A stretch of 60,000 nt of DNA from Membranipora membranacea. Lineage: Eukaryota > Bryozoa > Gymnolaemata > Cheilostomatida > Membraniporidae. The DNA is taken from positions 20,870,162 through 20,930,161 of the forward strand of contig OU612067.1 in assembly GCA_914767715.1 (NCBI GenBank), read 5' to 3'. The notes under the pieces are model-generated. The model was not told where the DNA came from, made no database searches, and was given only the letters and a program-made list of their open reading frames with translations. Each line of letters starts with the position of its first letter. The stretch's first letter is position 1. Shown piece after piece: positions 1-12,687 of the stretch. Both the position numbers and the translations under genes were made by a program.

Positions 1-668
1 AATGAGGCCAATGAGGTCATCAACTGGTCCGAGTTTGAAAGAATTCCGTTGGCTATTTAAATTTTTTACCCTGCGTTTGGCATGTTTTTTAATGACAAAA
101 GTGGCCCTCGTTAAAAATGTCGCTGACGCCAAACTAAAAGGGGCAGCCCCAAACGGGTTTCAGTTCCAAAGTCAGCATGAAATTCCCCACGGTTTAGGGT
201 AGGTTAGGAGGAAATCTATTTTTTGAACTGGCCGTAAAAAAAGCAAAGGGTCCCCCCTTTGTTACTTTTTTTAATTTTAAAGTCGCTCTCATTTCCGTTC
301 TATTTATCGTAGGATTTTCATATTCTGGAATTTGAATGAGGCCAATGAGGCCATCAACTGGTCCGAGTTTGAAAGAATTCCGATGGCTATTTAAATTTTT
401 TACCCTGCGTTTGGCATGTTTTTTAATGACAAAAGTGGCCCTCGTTAAAAATTTCGCTGACGCCAAACTAAAAGGGGCAGCCCCAAACGGGTTTCAGTTC
501 CAAAGTCAGCATGAAATTCCCCACGGTTTAGAGTAGGTTAGGAGGAAATCTATTTTTTGAACTGGCCGTAAAAAAAGCAAAGGGTCCCCCTTTGTTACTT
601 TTTTTAATTTCAAAGTCGCTCTCATTTCCGTTCTATTTATCGTAGGATCTTCATATTCTGGAATTTGA

Positions 669-1002
669 ATGAGGCCAATGAGGCCATCAACTGGTCCGAG
701 TTTGAAAGAATTCCGATGGCTATTTAAATTTTTTACCCTGCGTTTGGCATGTTTTTTAATGACAAAAGTGGCCCTCGTTAAAAATGTCGCTCACGCCAAA
801 CTAAAAGGGGCAGCCCCAAACGGGTTTCAGTTCCAAAGTCAGCATGAAATTCCCCACGGTTTAGAGTAGGTTAGGAGGAAATCTATTTTTTGAACTGGCC
901 GCAAAAAAAGCAAAGGGTCCCCCCTTTGTTACTTTTTTTAATTTTAAAGTCGCTCTCATTTCCGTTCTATTTATCGTAGGATCTTCATATTCTGGAATTT
1001 AA
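669..1002 (+). repeat. Representative satellite monomer with landmarks
   Basis: One full unit, 334 bp, used here as a guide. From its start it holds: the 9-bp word AATGAGGCC in two tandem copies (one base begins before the unit); an EcoRI site GAATTC near offset 40; ATTTAAAT (SwaI, DraI) near offset 55; a GC-rich 11-bp palindrome GGGGCAGCCCC near offset 140; the T-tract CTATTTTTTGAAC near offset 215; and the inverted repeat CAAAGGG-TCCC-CCCTTTG near offset 240. The length equals 2 x 167 bp, about two nucleosomes with linker, a common feature of satellites, but the two halves do not look like copies of one another. I do not recognise it as a named satellite family. Confidence 0.9.
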
Positions 1003-4000
1003 ATGAGGCCAATGAGGCCATCATCTGGTCCGAGTTTGAAAGAATTCCGATGGCTATTTAAATTTTTTACCCTGCGTTTGGCATGTATTTTAATGACAAA
1101 AGTGGCCCTCGTTAAAAATGTCGCTGACGCGAAACTAAAAGGGGCAGCCCGAAACGGGTTTCAGTTTCAAAGTCAGCATGAAATTCCCCACGGTTTAGAG
1201 TAGGTTAGGAGGAAATCTATTTTTTGAACTGGCCGCAAAAAAAGCAAAGGGTCCCCCCTTTGTTACTTTTTTTAATTTTAAAGTCGCTCTCATTTCCGTT
1301 CTATTTATCGTAGGATCTTCATATTCTGGAATTTAAATGAGGCCAATGAGGCCATCATCTGGTCCGAGTTTGAAAGAATTCCGTTGGCTATTTAAATTTT
1401 TTACCCTGCGTTTGGCATGTTTTTTAATGACAAAAGTGGCCCTCGTTAAAAATGTCGCTGACGCCAAACTAAACGAGGCAGCCCCAAAGGGGTTTCAGTT
1501 CCAAAGTCAGCATGAAATTCCCCACGGTTTAGAGTAGGTTAGGAGGAAATCTATTTTTTGAACTGGCCGTAAAAAAGGCAAAGGGTCCCCCCTTTGTTAC
1601 TTTTTTTAATTTTAAAGTCGCTCTCATTTCCGTTCTATTTATCTTAGGATCTTCATATTCTGGAATTTGAATGAGGCCAATGAGGCCATCAACTGGTCCG
1701 AGTTTGAAAGAATTCCGATGGCTATTTAAATTTTTTACTCTGCGTTTGGCATGTTTTTTAATGACAAAAGTGGCCCTCGTTAAAAATGTCGCTGACGCCA
1801 AACTAAAAGGGGCAGCCCCAAACGGGTTTCAGTTCCAAAGTCAGCATGAAATTCCCCACGGTTAAGAGTAGGTTAGGAGGAAATCTATTTTTTGAACTGG
1901 CCGTAAAAAAGCAAAGGGTCCCCCCTTTGTTACTTTTTTTAATTTTAAAGTCGCTCTCATATCTGTTCTATTTATCGTAGGATCTTCATATTCTGGAATT
2001 TGAATGAGGCCAATGAGGCCATCAACTGGTCCGAGTTTGAGAGAATTCCGTTGGCTATTTAAATTTTTTACCCTGCGTTTGGCATGTTTTTTAATGACAA
2101 AAGTGGCCCTCGTTAAAAATGTCGCTGACGCGAAACTAAAAGGGGCAGCCCGAAACGGGTTTCAGTTCCAAAGTCAGCATGAAATTCCCCACGGTTTAGA
2201 GTAGGTTAGGAGGAAAACTATTTTTTGAACTGGCCGTAAAAAAAGCAAAGGGTCCCCCCTTTGTTACTTTTTTTAATTTTAAAGTCGCTCTCATTTCCGT
2301 TCTATTTATCGTAGGATCTTCATATTCTGGAATTTGAATGAGGCCAATGAGGCCATCAACTGGTCCGAGTTTGAAAGAATTCCGATGGCTATTTAAATTT
2401 TTTACCCTGCGTTTGGCATGTTTTTTAATGACAAAAGTGGCCCTCGTTAAAAATGTCGCTGATGCCAAACTAAAAGGGGCAGCCCCAAACGGGTTTCAGT
2501 TCCAAAGTCAGCATGAAATTCCCCACGGTTTAGAGTAGGTTAGGAGGAAATCTATTTTTTGAACTGGCCGTAAAAAAAGCAAAGGGTCCCCCCTTTGTTA
2601 CTTTTTTTAATTTTAAAGTCGCTCTCATTTCCGTTCTATTTATCGTAGGATCTTCATATTCTGGAATTTGAATGAAGCCAATGAGGCCATCAACTGGTCC
2701 GAGTTTGAAAGAATTCCGATGGCTATTTAAATTTTGTACCCAGCGTTTGGCATGTTTTTTAATGACAAAAGTGGCCCTCGTTAAAAATGTCGCTGACGCC
2801 AAACTAAAAGGGGCAGCCCCAAACGGGTTTCAGTTCCAAAGTCAGCATGAAATTCCCCACGGTTAAGAGTAGGTTAGGAGGAAATCTATTTTTTGAACTG
2901 GCCGTAAAAAAAGCAAAGGGTCCCCCCTTTGTTACTTTTTTTAATTTTAAAGTCGCTCTCATATCTGTTCTATTTATCGTAGGATCTTCATATTCTGGAA
3001 TTTGAATGAGGCCAATGAGGCCATCAACTGGTCCGAGTTTGAAAGAATTCCGTTGGCTATTTAAATTTTTTACCCTGCGTTTGGCATGTTTTTTAATGAC
3101 AAAAGTGGCCCTCGTTAAAAATGTCGCTGACGCCAAACTAAAAGGGGCAGCCCGAAACGGGTTTCAGTTCCAAAGTCAGCATGAAATTCCCAACGGTTTA
3201 GAGTAGGTTAGGAGGAAATCTATTTTTTGAACTGGCCGTAAAAAAAGCAAAGGGTCCCCCCTTTGTTACTTTTTTTAATTTTAAAGTCGCTCTCATTTCC
3301 GTTCGATTTATCGTAGGATCTTCATATTCTGGAATTTGAATGAGGCCAATGAGGCCATCAACTGGTCCGAGTTTGAAAGAATTCCGTTGGCTATTTAAAT
3401 TTTTTACCCTGCGTTTGGCATGTTGTTTAATGATAAAAGTGGCCCTCGTTAAAAATGTCGCTGACGCCAAACTAAAAGAGGCAGCCCCAAGCGGGTTTCA
3501 GTTCCAAAGTCAGCATGAAATTCCCCACGGTTTAGAGTAGGTTAGGAGGAAATCTATTTTTTGAACTGGCCGTAAAAAAAGCAAAGGGTCCCCCCTTTGT
3601 TACTTTTTTTAATTTTAAAGTCGCTCTCATTTCCGTTCTATTTATCGTAGGATCTTCATATTCTGGAATTTGAATGAGGCCAATGAGGCCATCAACTGGT
3701 CCGAGTTTGAAAGAATTCCGATGGCTATTTAAATTTTTTACCCTGCGTTTGGCATGTTTTTTAATGACAAAAGTGGCCCTCTTTAAAAATGTCGCTGACG
3801 CCAAACTAAAAGGGGCAGCCCCAAACGGGTTTCAGTTCCAAAGTCAGCATGAAATTCCCCACGGTTTAGAGTAGGTTAGGAGGAAATCTATTTTTTGAAC
3901 TGGCCGTAAAAAAAGCAAAGGGTCCCCCCTTTGTTACTTTTTTTAATTTTAAAGTCGCTCTCACTTCCGTTCTATTTATCGTAGGATCTTCATATTCTGG

Positions 4001-7000
4001 AATTTGAATGAGGCCAATGAGGCCATCAACTGGTCCGAGTTTGAAAGAATTCCGATGGCTATTTAAATTTTTTACCCTGCATTTGGCATGTTTTTTAATG
4101 ACAAAAGTGGCCCTCGTTAAAAATGTCGCTGACGCCAAACTAAAAGGGGCAGCCCCAAACTGGTTTCAGTTCCAAAGTCAGCATGAAATTCCCCACGGTT
4201 TAGAGTAGGTTAGGAGGAAATCTATTTTTTGAACTGGCCGTAAAAAAAGCAAAGGGTCCCCCCTTTGTTACTTTTTTTAATTTTAAAGTCGCTCTCATTT
4301 CCGTTCTATTTATCGTAGGATCTTCATATTCTGGAATTTGAATGAGGCCAATGAGGCCATCAACTGGTCCGAGTTTGAAAGAATTCCGTTGGCTATTTAA
4401 ATTTTTTACCCTGCGTTTGGCATGTTTTTTAATGACAAAAGTGGCCCTCGTTAAAAATGTCGCTGACTCCAAACTAAAAGGGGCAGCCACAAACGGGTTT
4501 CAGTTCCAAAGTCAGCATGAAATTCCCCACGGTTTAGAGTTGGTTAGGAGGAAATCTATTTTTTGAACTGGCCGTAAAAAAAGCAAAGGGTCCCCCCCTT
4601 TTTTACTTTTTTTAATTTTAAAGTCGCTCTCATTTCCGTTCTATTTATCGTAGGATCTTCATATTCTGGAATTTGAATGAGGCCAATGAGGCCATCAACT
4701 CGTTTGAGTTTGAAAGAATTCCGTCGGCTATTTAAATTTTTTACCCTGCGTTTGGCATGTTTTTTAATGACAAAAGTGGCCCTCGTTAAGAATGTCGCTG
4801 ACGCCAAACTAAAAGGGGCAGCCCCAAACGGGTTTCAGTTCCAAAGTCAGCATGAAATTCCCCACGGTTTAGAGTAGGTTAGGAGGAAATCTATTTTTTG
4901 AACTGGCCGTAAAAAAAGCAAAGGGTCCCCCCTTTGTTACTTTTTTTTATTTTAAAGTCGCTCTCATTTCCGTTCTATTTATCGTAGGATCTTCATATTC
5001 TGGAATGTGAATGAGGCCAATGAGGCCATCAACTGGTCCGAGTTTGAAAGAATTCCGATGGCTATTTAAATTTTTTACCCTGCGTTTGGCATGTTTTTTA
5101 ATGACAAAAGTGGCCCTCGTTAAAAATGTCGCTGACGCCAAACTAAAAGGGGCAGCCCCAAACGGGTTTCAGTTCCAAAGTCAGCATGAAAATCCCCACG
5201 GTTTAGAGTAGGTTAGGAGGAAATCTATTTTTTGAACTGGCCGTAAAAAAAGCAAAGGGTCCACCCTTTGTTACTTTTTTTAATTTTAAAGTCGTTCTCA
5301 TTTCCGTTCTATTTATCGTAGGATCTTCATATTCTGGAATTTGAATGAGGCCAATGAGGCCATCAACTGGTCCGAGTCTGAAAGAATTCCGATGGCTATT
5401 TAAATTTTTTACCCTGCGTTTGGCATGTTTTTTAGTGACAAAAGTGGCCCTCGTTAAAAATGTCGCTGACGCCAAACTAAAAGAGGCAGCCCCAAAGGGG
5501 TTTCAGTTCCAAAGTCAGCATGAAATTCCCCACGGTTTAGAGTAGGTTAGGAGGAAATCTATTTTTTGAACTGGCCTTAAAAAAAGCAAAGGGTCCCCCT
5601 TTGTTACTTTTTTTAATTTTAAAGTCGCTCTCATTTCCGTTCTATTTATCGTAGGATCTTCATATTCTGGAATTTGAATGAGGCCAATGAGGCCATCGAC
5701 CGGTCCGAGTTTGAAAGAATTCCGTTGGCTATTTAAATTTTTTACCCTGCGTTTGGCATGTTGTTTAATGACAAAAGTGGCCCTCGTTAAAAATGTCGCT
5801 GACGCCAAACTAAAAGAGGCAGCCCCAAGCGGGTTTCAGTTCCAAAGTCACCTTGAATTTCCCCACGGTTTAGAGTAGGTTAGGAGGAAATCTATTTTTT
5901 GAACTGGCCGTAAAAAAAGCAAAAGGTCCCCCCTTTGTTACTTTTTTAAATTTTAAAGTCGCTCTCATTTCCGTTCTATTTATCGTAGGATCTTCATATT
6001 CTGGAATTTGAATGAGGCCAATGAAGCCATCAAGTGGTCCGAGTTTGAAAGAATTCCGTTGGCTATTTAAATTTTTTACCCTGCGTTTGGCATGTTTTTT
6101 AATGACAAAAGTGGCCCTCGTTGAAAATGTCGCTGACGCCAAACTAAAAGGGGCAGCCCCAAACGGGTTTCAGTTCCAAAGTCAGCATGAAATTCCCCAC
6201 GGTTTAGAGTAGGTTAGGAGGAAATCTATTTTTTGAACTGGCCGTAAAAAAAGCAAAGGGTCCGCCCTTTGTTACTTTTTTTAATTTTAAAGTCGCTCTC
6301 ATTTCCGTTCTATTTATCGTAGGATCTTCATATTCTGGAATTTGAATGAGGCCAATGAGGCCATCAACTGGTCCGAGTTTGAAAGAATTCCGTTGGCTAT
6401 TTAAATTTTTTACCCTGCGTTTGGCATGTTTTTTAATGACAAAAGTGGCCCTCGTTAAAAATGTCGCTGACGCCAAACTAAAAGAGGCAGCCCCAAGCGG
6501 GTTTCAGTTCCAAAGTCAGCATGAAATTCCCCACGGTTTAGAGTAGGTTAGGAGGAAATCTATTTTTTGAACTGGCCGTAAAAAAAGCAAAGGGTCCCCC
6601 CTTTGTTACTTTTTTTAATTTTAAAGTCGCTCTCATTTCCGTTCTATTTATCGTAGGATCTTCATATTCTGGAATTTGAATGAGGCCAATGAGGCCATCA
6701 ACTGGTCCGAGTTTGAAAGAATTCCGATGGCTATTTAAATTTTTTACCCTGCGTTTGGCATGTTTTTTAATGACAAAAGTGGCCCTCGTTAAAAATGTCG
6801 CTGACGCCAAACTAAAAGGGGCAGCCCCAAACGAGTTTCAGTTCCAAAGTCAGCATGAAATTCCCCACGGTTTAGAGTAGGTTATGAGGAAATCTATTTT
6901 TTGAACTGGCCGTAATAAAAGCAAAGGGTCCCCCCTTTGTTACTTTTTTTAATTTTAAAATCGCTCTCATTTCCGTTCTATTTATCGTAGGATCTTCATA

Positions 7001-8681
7001 TTCTGGAATTTGAATGAGGCCAATGAGGCCATCAACTGGTGCGAGTTTGAAAGAATTCCGATGGCTATTTAAATTTTTTACCCTGCGTTTGGCATGTTTT
7101 TTAATGACAAAAGTGGCCCTCGTTAAAAATGTCGCTGACGTTAAACTAAAAGGGGCAGCCCCAAACGGGTTTCAGTTCCAAAGTCAGCATGAAATTCTTC
7201 ACGCTTTAGAGTAGGTTATGAGGAAATCTATTTTTTGAACCTGCCGTAATAAAAGCAAAGGGTCCCCCCTTTGTTACTTTTTTTAATTTTAAAATCGCTC
7301 TCATTTCCGTTCTATTTATCGTAGGATCTTCATATTCTGGAATTTGAATGAGGCCAATGAGGCCATCAACTGGTCCGAGTTTGAAAGAATTCCGATGGCT
7401 ATTTAAATTTTTTACCCTGCGTTTGGCATGTTTTTTAATGACAAAAGTGGCCCTCGTTAAAAATGTCGCTGACGCCAAACTAAAAGGGGCAGCCCCAAAC
7501 GGGTTTCAGTTCCAAAGTCAGCATGAAATTCCCCACGGTTTAGAGTAGGTTAGGAGGAAATCTATTTTTTAAACTGACCGTAAAAAAAGCAAAGGGTCCC
7601 CCTTTGTTACTTTTTTTAATCTTAAAGTCGCTCTTATTTCCGTTCTATTTATCGTAGGATCTTCATATTCTGGAATTTGAATGAGGCCAATGAGGCCATC
7701 AACTGGTCCGAGTTTGAAAGAATTCCGTTGGCTATTTAAATTTTTTACCCTGCGTTTGGCATGTTTTTTAATGACAAAAGTGGCCCTCGTTAAAAATGTC
7801 GCTGACGCCAAACTAAAAGGGGCAGCCCCAAACGGGTTTCAGTTCCAAAGTCAGCATGAAATTCCCCACGGTTTAGAGTAGGTTAGGAGGAAATCTATTT
7901 TTTGAACTGGCCGTAAAAAAAGCAAAGGGTCCCCCTTTGTTACTTTTTTTAATTTTAAAGTCGCTCTAATTTCCGTTCTATTTATCGTAGGATCTTCATA
8001 TTCAGGAATTTGAATGAGGCCAATGAGGTCATCAACTGGTCCGAGTTTGAAAGAATTCCGTTGGCTATTTAAATTTTTTACCCTGCGTTTGGCATGTTTT
8101 TTAATGACAAAAGTGGCCCTCGTTAAAAATGTCGCTGACGCCAAACTAAAAGGGGCAGCCCCAAACGGGTTTCAGTTCCAAAGTCAGCATGAAATTCCCC
8201 ACGGTTTAGGGTAGGTTAGGAGGAAATCTATTTTTTGAACTGGCCGTAAAAAAAGCAAAGGGTCCCCCCTTTGTTACTTTTTTTAATTTTAAAGTCGCTC
8301 TCATTTCCGTTCTATTTATCGTAGGATTTTCATATTCTGGAATTTGAATGAGGCCAATGAGGCCATCAACTGGTCCGAGTTTGAAACAATTCCGATGGCT
8401 ATTTAAATTTTTTACCCTGCGTTTGGCATGTTTTTTAATGACAAAAGTGGCCCTCGTTAAAAATGTCGCTGACGCCAAACTAAAAGGGGCAGCCCCAAAC
8501 GGGTTTCAGTTCCAAAGTCAGCATGAGATTCCCCAAGGTTTAGAGTAGGTTAGGAGGAAATCTATTTTTTGAACTGGCCGTAAAAAAAGCAAAGGGTCCC
8601 CCCTTTGTTACTTTTATTAATTTTAAAGTCGCTCTCATTTCCGTTCTATTTATCGTAGGATCTTCATATTCTGGAATTTAA

Positions 8682-10684
8682 ATGAGGCCAATGAGGCCAT
8701 CAACTGGTCCGAGTTTGAAAGAATTCCGTTGGCTATTTAAATTTTTTACCCTGCGTTTGGCATGTTTTTTAATGACAAAAGTGGCCCTCGTTAAAAATGT
8801 CGCTGACGCCAAACTAAAAGGGGCAGCCCCAAACGGGTTTCAGTTCCAAAGTCAGCATGAAATTCCCCACGGTTTAGAGTAGGTTAGGAGGAACTCTATT
8901 TTTTGAACTGGCCGTAAAAAAAGCAAAGGGTCCCCCCTTTGTTACTTTTATTAATTTTAAAGTCGCTCTCATTTCCGTTCTATTTATCGTAGGATCTTCA
9001 TATTCTGGAATTTGAATGAGGCCAATGAGGCCATCAACTGGTCCGAGTTTGAAAGAATTCCGTTGGCTATTTAAATTTTTTACCCTGCGTTTGGCATGTT
9101 TTTTAATGACAAAAGTGGCCCTCGTTAAAAATGTCGCTGACGCCAAACTAAAAGGGGCAGCCCCAAACGGGTTTCAGTTCCAAAGTCAGCATGAAATTCC
9201 CCACGGTTTAGAGTAGGTTAGGAGGAAATCTATTTTTTGAACTGGCCGTAAAAAAAGCAAAGGGTCCCCCCTTTGTTACTTTTTTTAATTTTATAGTCGC
9301 TCTCATTTCCGTTCTATTTATCGTAGGATCTTCATATTCTGGAATTTGAATGAGGCCAATGAGGCCATCAACTGGTCCGAGTTTGAATGAATTCCGATGG
9401 CTATTTAAATTTTTTACCCTGCGTTTGGCATGTTTTTTAATGACAAAAGTGGCCCTCGTTAAAAATGTCGCTGACGCCAAACTAAAAGGGGCAGCCCCAA
9501 ACGGGTTTCAGTTCCAAAGTCAGCATGAAATTCCCCACGGTTTAGAGTAGGTTAGGAGGAAATCTATTTTTTGAACTGGCCGTAAAAAAAGCAAAGGGTC
9601 CCACCTTTGTTACTTTTTTTAATTTTAAAGTCGCTCTCATTTCCGTTCTATTTATCGTAGGATCTTCATATTCTGGAATTTGAATGAGGCCAATGAGGCC
9701 ATCAACTGGTCCGAGTTTGAAAGAATTCCGTTGGCTATTTAAATTTTTTACCCTGCGTTTGGCATGTTTTTTAATGACAAAAGTGGCCCTCGTTAAAAAT
9801 GTTGCTGACGCCAAACTAAAAGGTGCAGCCCCAAACGGGTTTCAGTTCCAAAGTCAGCATGAAATTCCCCATGGTTTAGAGTAGGTTAGGAGGAAATCTA
9901 TTTTTTGAACTGGCCGTAAAAAAAGCAAAGGGTCCGCCCTTTGTTACTTTTTTTAATTTTAAAGTCGCTCTCATTTCCGTTCTATTTATCGTAGGATCTT
10001 CATATTCTGGAATTTGAATGAGGCCAATGAGGCCATCAACTGGTCCGAGTTTGAAAGAATTCCGTTGGCTATTTAAATTTTTTACCCTGCGTTTGGCATG
10101 TTTTTTAATGACAAAAGTGGCCCTCGTTAAAAATGTCGCTGACGCCAAACTAAAAGGGGCAGCCCCAAACGGGTTTCAGTTCCAAAGTCAGCATGAAATT
10201 CCCCACGGTTTAGAGTAGGTTAGGAGGAATTCTATTTTTTGAACTGGCCGTAAAAAAAGCAAAGGGTCCCCCCTTTGTTACTTTTTTTAATTTTAAAGTC
10301 GCTCTCATTTCCGTTCTATTTATCGTAGGATCTTCATATTCTGGAATTTGAATGAGGCTAATGAGGCCATCAACTGGTCCGAGTTTGAAAGAATTCCAAT
10401 GGCTATTTAAATTTTTTACCCTGCGTTTGGCATGTTTTTTAATGACAAAAGTGGCCCTCGTTAAAAATGTCGCTGACGCCAAACTAAAAGGGGCAGCCCC
10501 AAACGGGTTTCAGTTCCAAAGTCAGCATGAAATTCCCCACGGTTTAGAGTAGGTTAGGAGGAAATCTATTTTTTGAACTGGCCGTAAAAAAAGCAAAGGG
10601 TCCCCCTTTGTTACTTTTTTTAATATTAAAGTCGCTCTCATTTCCGTTCTATTTATCGTAGGATCTACATATTCTGGAATTTGA
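8682..10684 (+). repeat. Six-monomer higher-order repeat, copy 1 (2003 bp)
   Basis: Six units starting at 8682, 9016, 9350, 9684, 10018 and 10352. Marker variants: TTTATAGTCGC near 9293, GAATGAATTCC in the third unit, AATGTTGCTG plus AGGTGCAGCC plus CCCATGG in the fourth, GAGGCTAATG and TTCCAATGG in the sixth, then TAATATTAAAG and GGATCTACAT at the end. The same markers in the same order follow immediately in the next 2003 bp. Confidence 0.92.
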
Positions 10685-12687
10685 ATGAGGCCAATGAGGC
10701 CATCAACTGGTCCGAGTTTGAAAGAATTCCGTTGGCTATTTAAATTTTTTACCCTGCGTTTGGCATGTTTTTTAATGACAAAAGTGGCCCTCGTTAAAAA
10801 TGTCGCTGACGCCAAACTAAAAGGGGCAGCCCCAAACGGGTTTCAGTTCCAAAGTCAGCATGAAATTCCCCAAGGTTTAGAGTAGGTTAGGAGGAAATCT
10901 ATTTTTTGAACTGGCCGTAAAAAAAGCAAAGGGTCCCCCCTTTGTTACTTTTATTAATTTTAAAGTCGCTCTCATTTCCGTTCTATTTATCGTAGGATCT
11001 TCATATTCTGGAATTTGAATGAGGCCAATGAGGCCATCAACTGGTCCGAGTTTGAAAGAATTCCGTTGGCTATTTAAATTTTTTACCCTGCGTTTGGCAT
11101 GTTTTTTAATGACAAAAGTGGCCCTCGTTAAAAATGTCGCTGACGCCAAACTAAAAGGGGCAGCCCCAAACGGGTTTCAGTTCCAAAGTCAGCATGAAAT
11201 TCCCCACGGTTTAGAGTAGGTTAGGAGGAAATCTATTTTTTGAACTGGCCGTAAAAAAAGCAAAGGGTCCCCCCTTTGTTACTTTTTTTAATTTTATAGT
11301 CGCTCTCATTTCCGTTCTATTTATCGTAGGATCTTCATATTCTGGAATTTGAATGAGGCCAATGAGGCCATCAACTGGTCCGAGTTTGAATGAATTCCGA
11401 TGGCTATTTAAATTTTTTACCCTGCGTTTGGCATGTTTTTTAATGACAAAAGTGGCCCTCGTTAAAAATGTCGCTGACGCCAAACTAAAAGGGGCAGCCC
11501 CAAACGGGTTTCAGTTCCAAAGTCAGCATGAAATTCCCCACGGTTTAGAGTAGGTTAGGAGGAAATCTATTTTTTGAACTGGCCGTAAAAAAAGCAAAGG
11601 GTCCCCCCTTTGTTACTTTTTTTAATTTTAAAGTCGCTCTCATTTCCGTTCTATTTATCGTAGGATCTTCATATTCTGGAATTTGAATGAGGCCAATGAG
11701 GCCATCAACTGGTCCGAGTTTGAAAGAATTCCGTTGGCTATTTAAATTTTTTACCCTGCGTTTGGCATGTTTTTTAATGACAAAAGTGGCCCTCGTTAAA
11801 AATGTTGCTGACGCCAAACTAAAAGGTGCAGCCCCAAACGGGTTTCAGTTCCAAAGTCAGCATGAAATTCCCCATGGTTTAGAGTAGGTTAGGAGGAAAT
11901 CTATTTTTTGAACTGGCCGTAAAAAAAGCAAAGGGTCCGCCCTTTGTTACTTTTTTTAATTTTAAAGTCGCTCTCATTTCCGTTCTATTTATCGTAGGAT
12001 CTTCATATTCTGGAATTTGAATGAGGCCAATGAGGCCATCAACTGGTCCGAGTTTGAAAGAATTCCGTTGGCTATTTAAATTTTTTACCCTGCGTTTGGC
12101 ATGTTTATTAATGACAAAAGTGGCCCTCGTTAAAAATGTCGCTGACGCCAAACTAAAAGGGGCAGCCCCAAACGGGTTTCAGTTCCAAAGTCAGCATGAA
12201 ATTCCCCACGGTTTAGAGTAGGTTAGGAGGAAATCTATTTTTTGAACTGGCCGTAAAAAAAGCAAAGGGTCCCCCCTTTGTTACTTTTTTTAATTTTAAA
12301 GTCGCTCTCATTTCCGTTCTATTTATCGTAGGATCTTCATATTCTGGAATTTGAATGAGGCTAATGAGGCCATCAACTGGTCCGAGTTTGAAAGAATTCC
12401 AATGGCTATTTAAATTTTTTACCCTGCGTTTGGCATGTTTTTTAATGACAAAAGTGGCCCTCGTTAAAAATGTCGCTGACGCCAAACTAAAAGGGGCAGC
12501 CCCAAACGGGTTTCAGTTCCAAAGTCAGCATGAAATTCCCCACGGTTTAGAGTAGGTTAGGAGGAAATCTATTTTTTGAACTGGCCGTAAAAAAAGCAAA
12601 GGGTCTCCCTTTGTTACTTTTTTTAATATTAAAGTCGCTCTCATTTCCGTTCTATTTATCGTAGGATCTACATATTCTGGAATTTGA
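10685..12687 (+). repeat. Six-monomer higher-order repeat, copy 2 (2003 bp)
   Basis: Directly adjacent to copy 1, with units starting at 10685, 11019, 11353, 11687, 12021 and 12355. It carries all the marker variants of copy 1 at +2003. I see only a handful of differences, for example GTTTATTAATG near 12106 where copy 1 has GTTTTTTAATG, and GGGTCTCCC near 12601 where copy 1 has GGGTCCCCC. The following unit at 12688 does not continue the pattern, so only two copies are present. Confidence 0.92.

Noticed and set aside
669-869. A plus-strand frame of about 66 codons starting at the ATG of almost every monomer
   Set aside because: It recurs because the monomer recurs. Changes between copies often alter the amino acid, the start is lost at 53711 and 56321, the unit length is not a multiple of three, and no promoter or family resemblance is seen.
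669-1002. Possible CENP-B box in the monomer (CCCCAAACGGG)
   Set aside because: It matches the AnnCGGG half of the motif, but the TTCG half is absent (GCAG in its place).
669-1002. Telomere-like words (TAGGTTAGG) in every unit
   Set aside because: Only one or two TTAGG words per unit and no tandem run; not telomeric repeat.
669-1002. Monomer as an ancient dimer of two 167-bp halves
   Set aside because: Reading the two halves side by side, I find only short shared words, no convincing alignment.
2196-2468. A minus-strand frame of about 90 codons in most monomers giving a basic, lysine- and arginine-rich product
   Set aside because: It starts at TTG rather than ATG, overlaps the plus-strand frame, changes its C-terminus with one-base run-length differences in the G/C run, and has no recognised domain.
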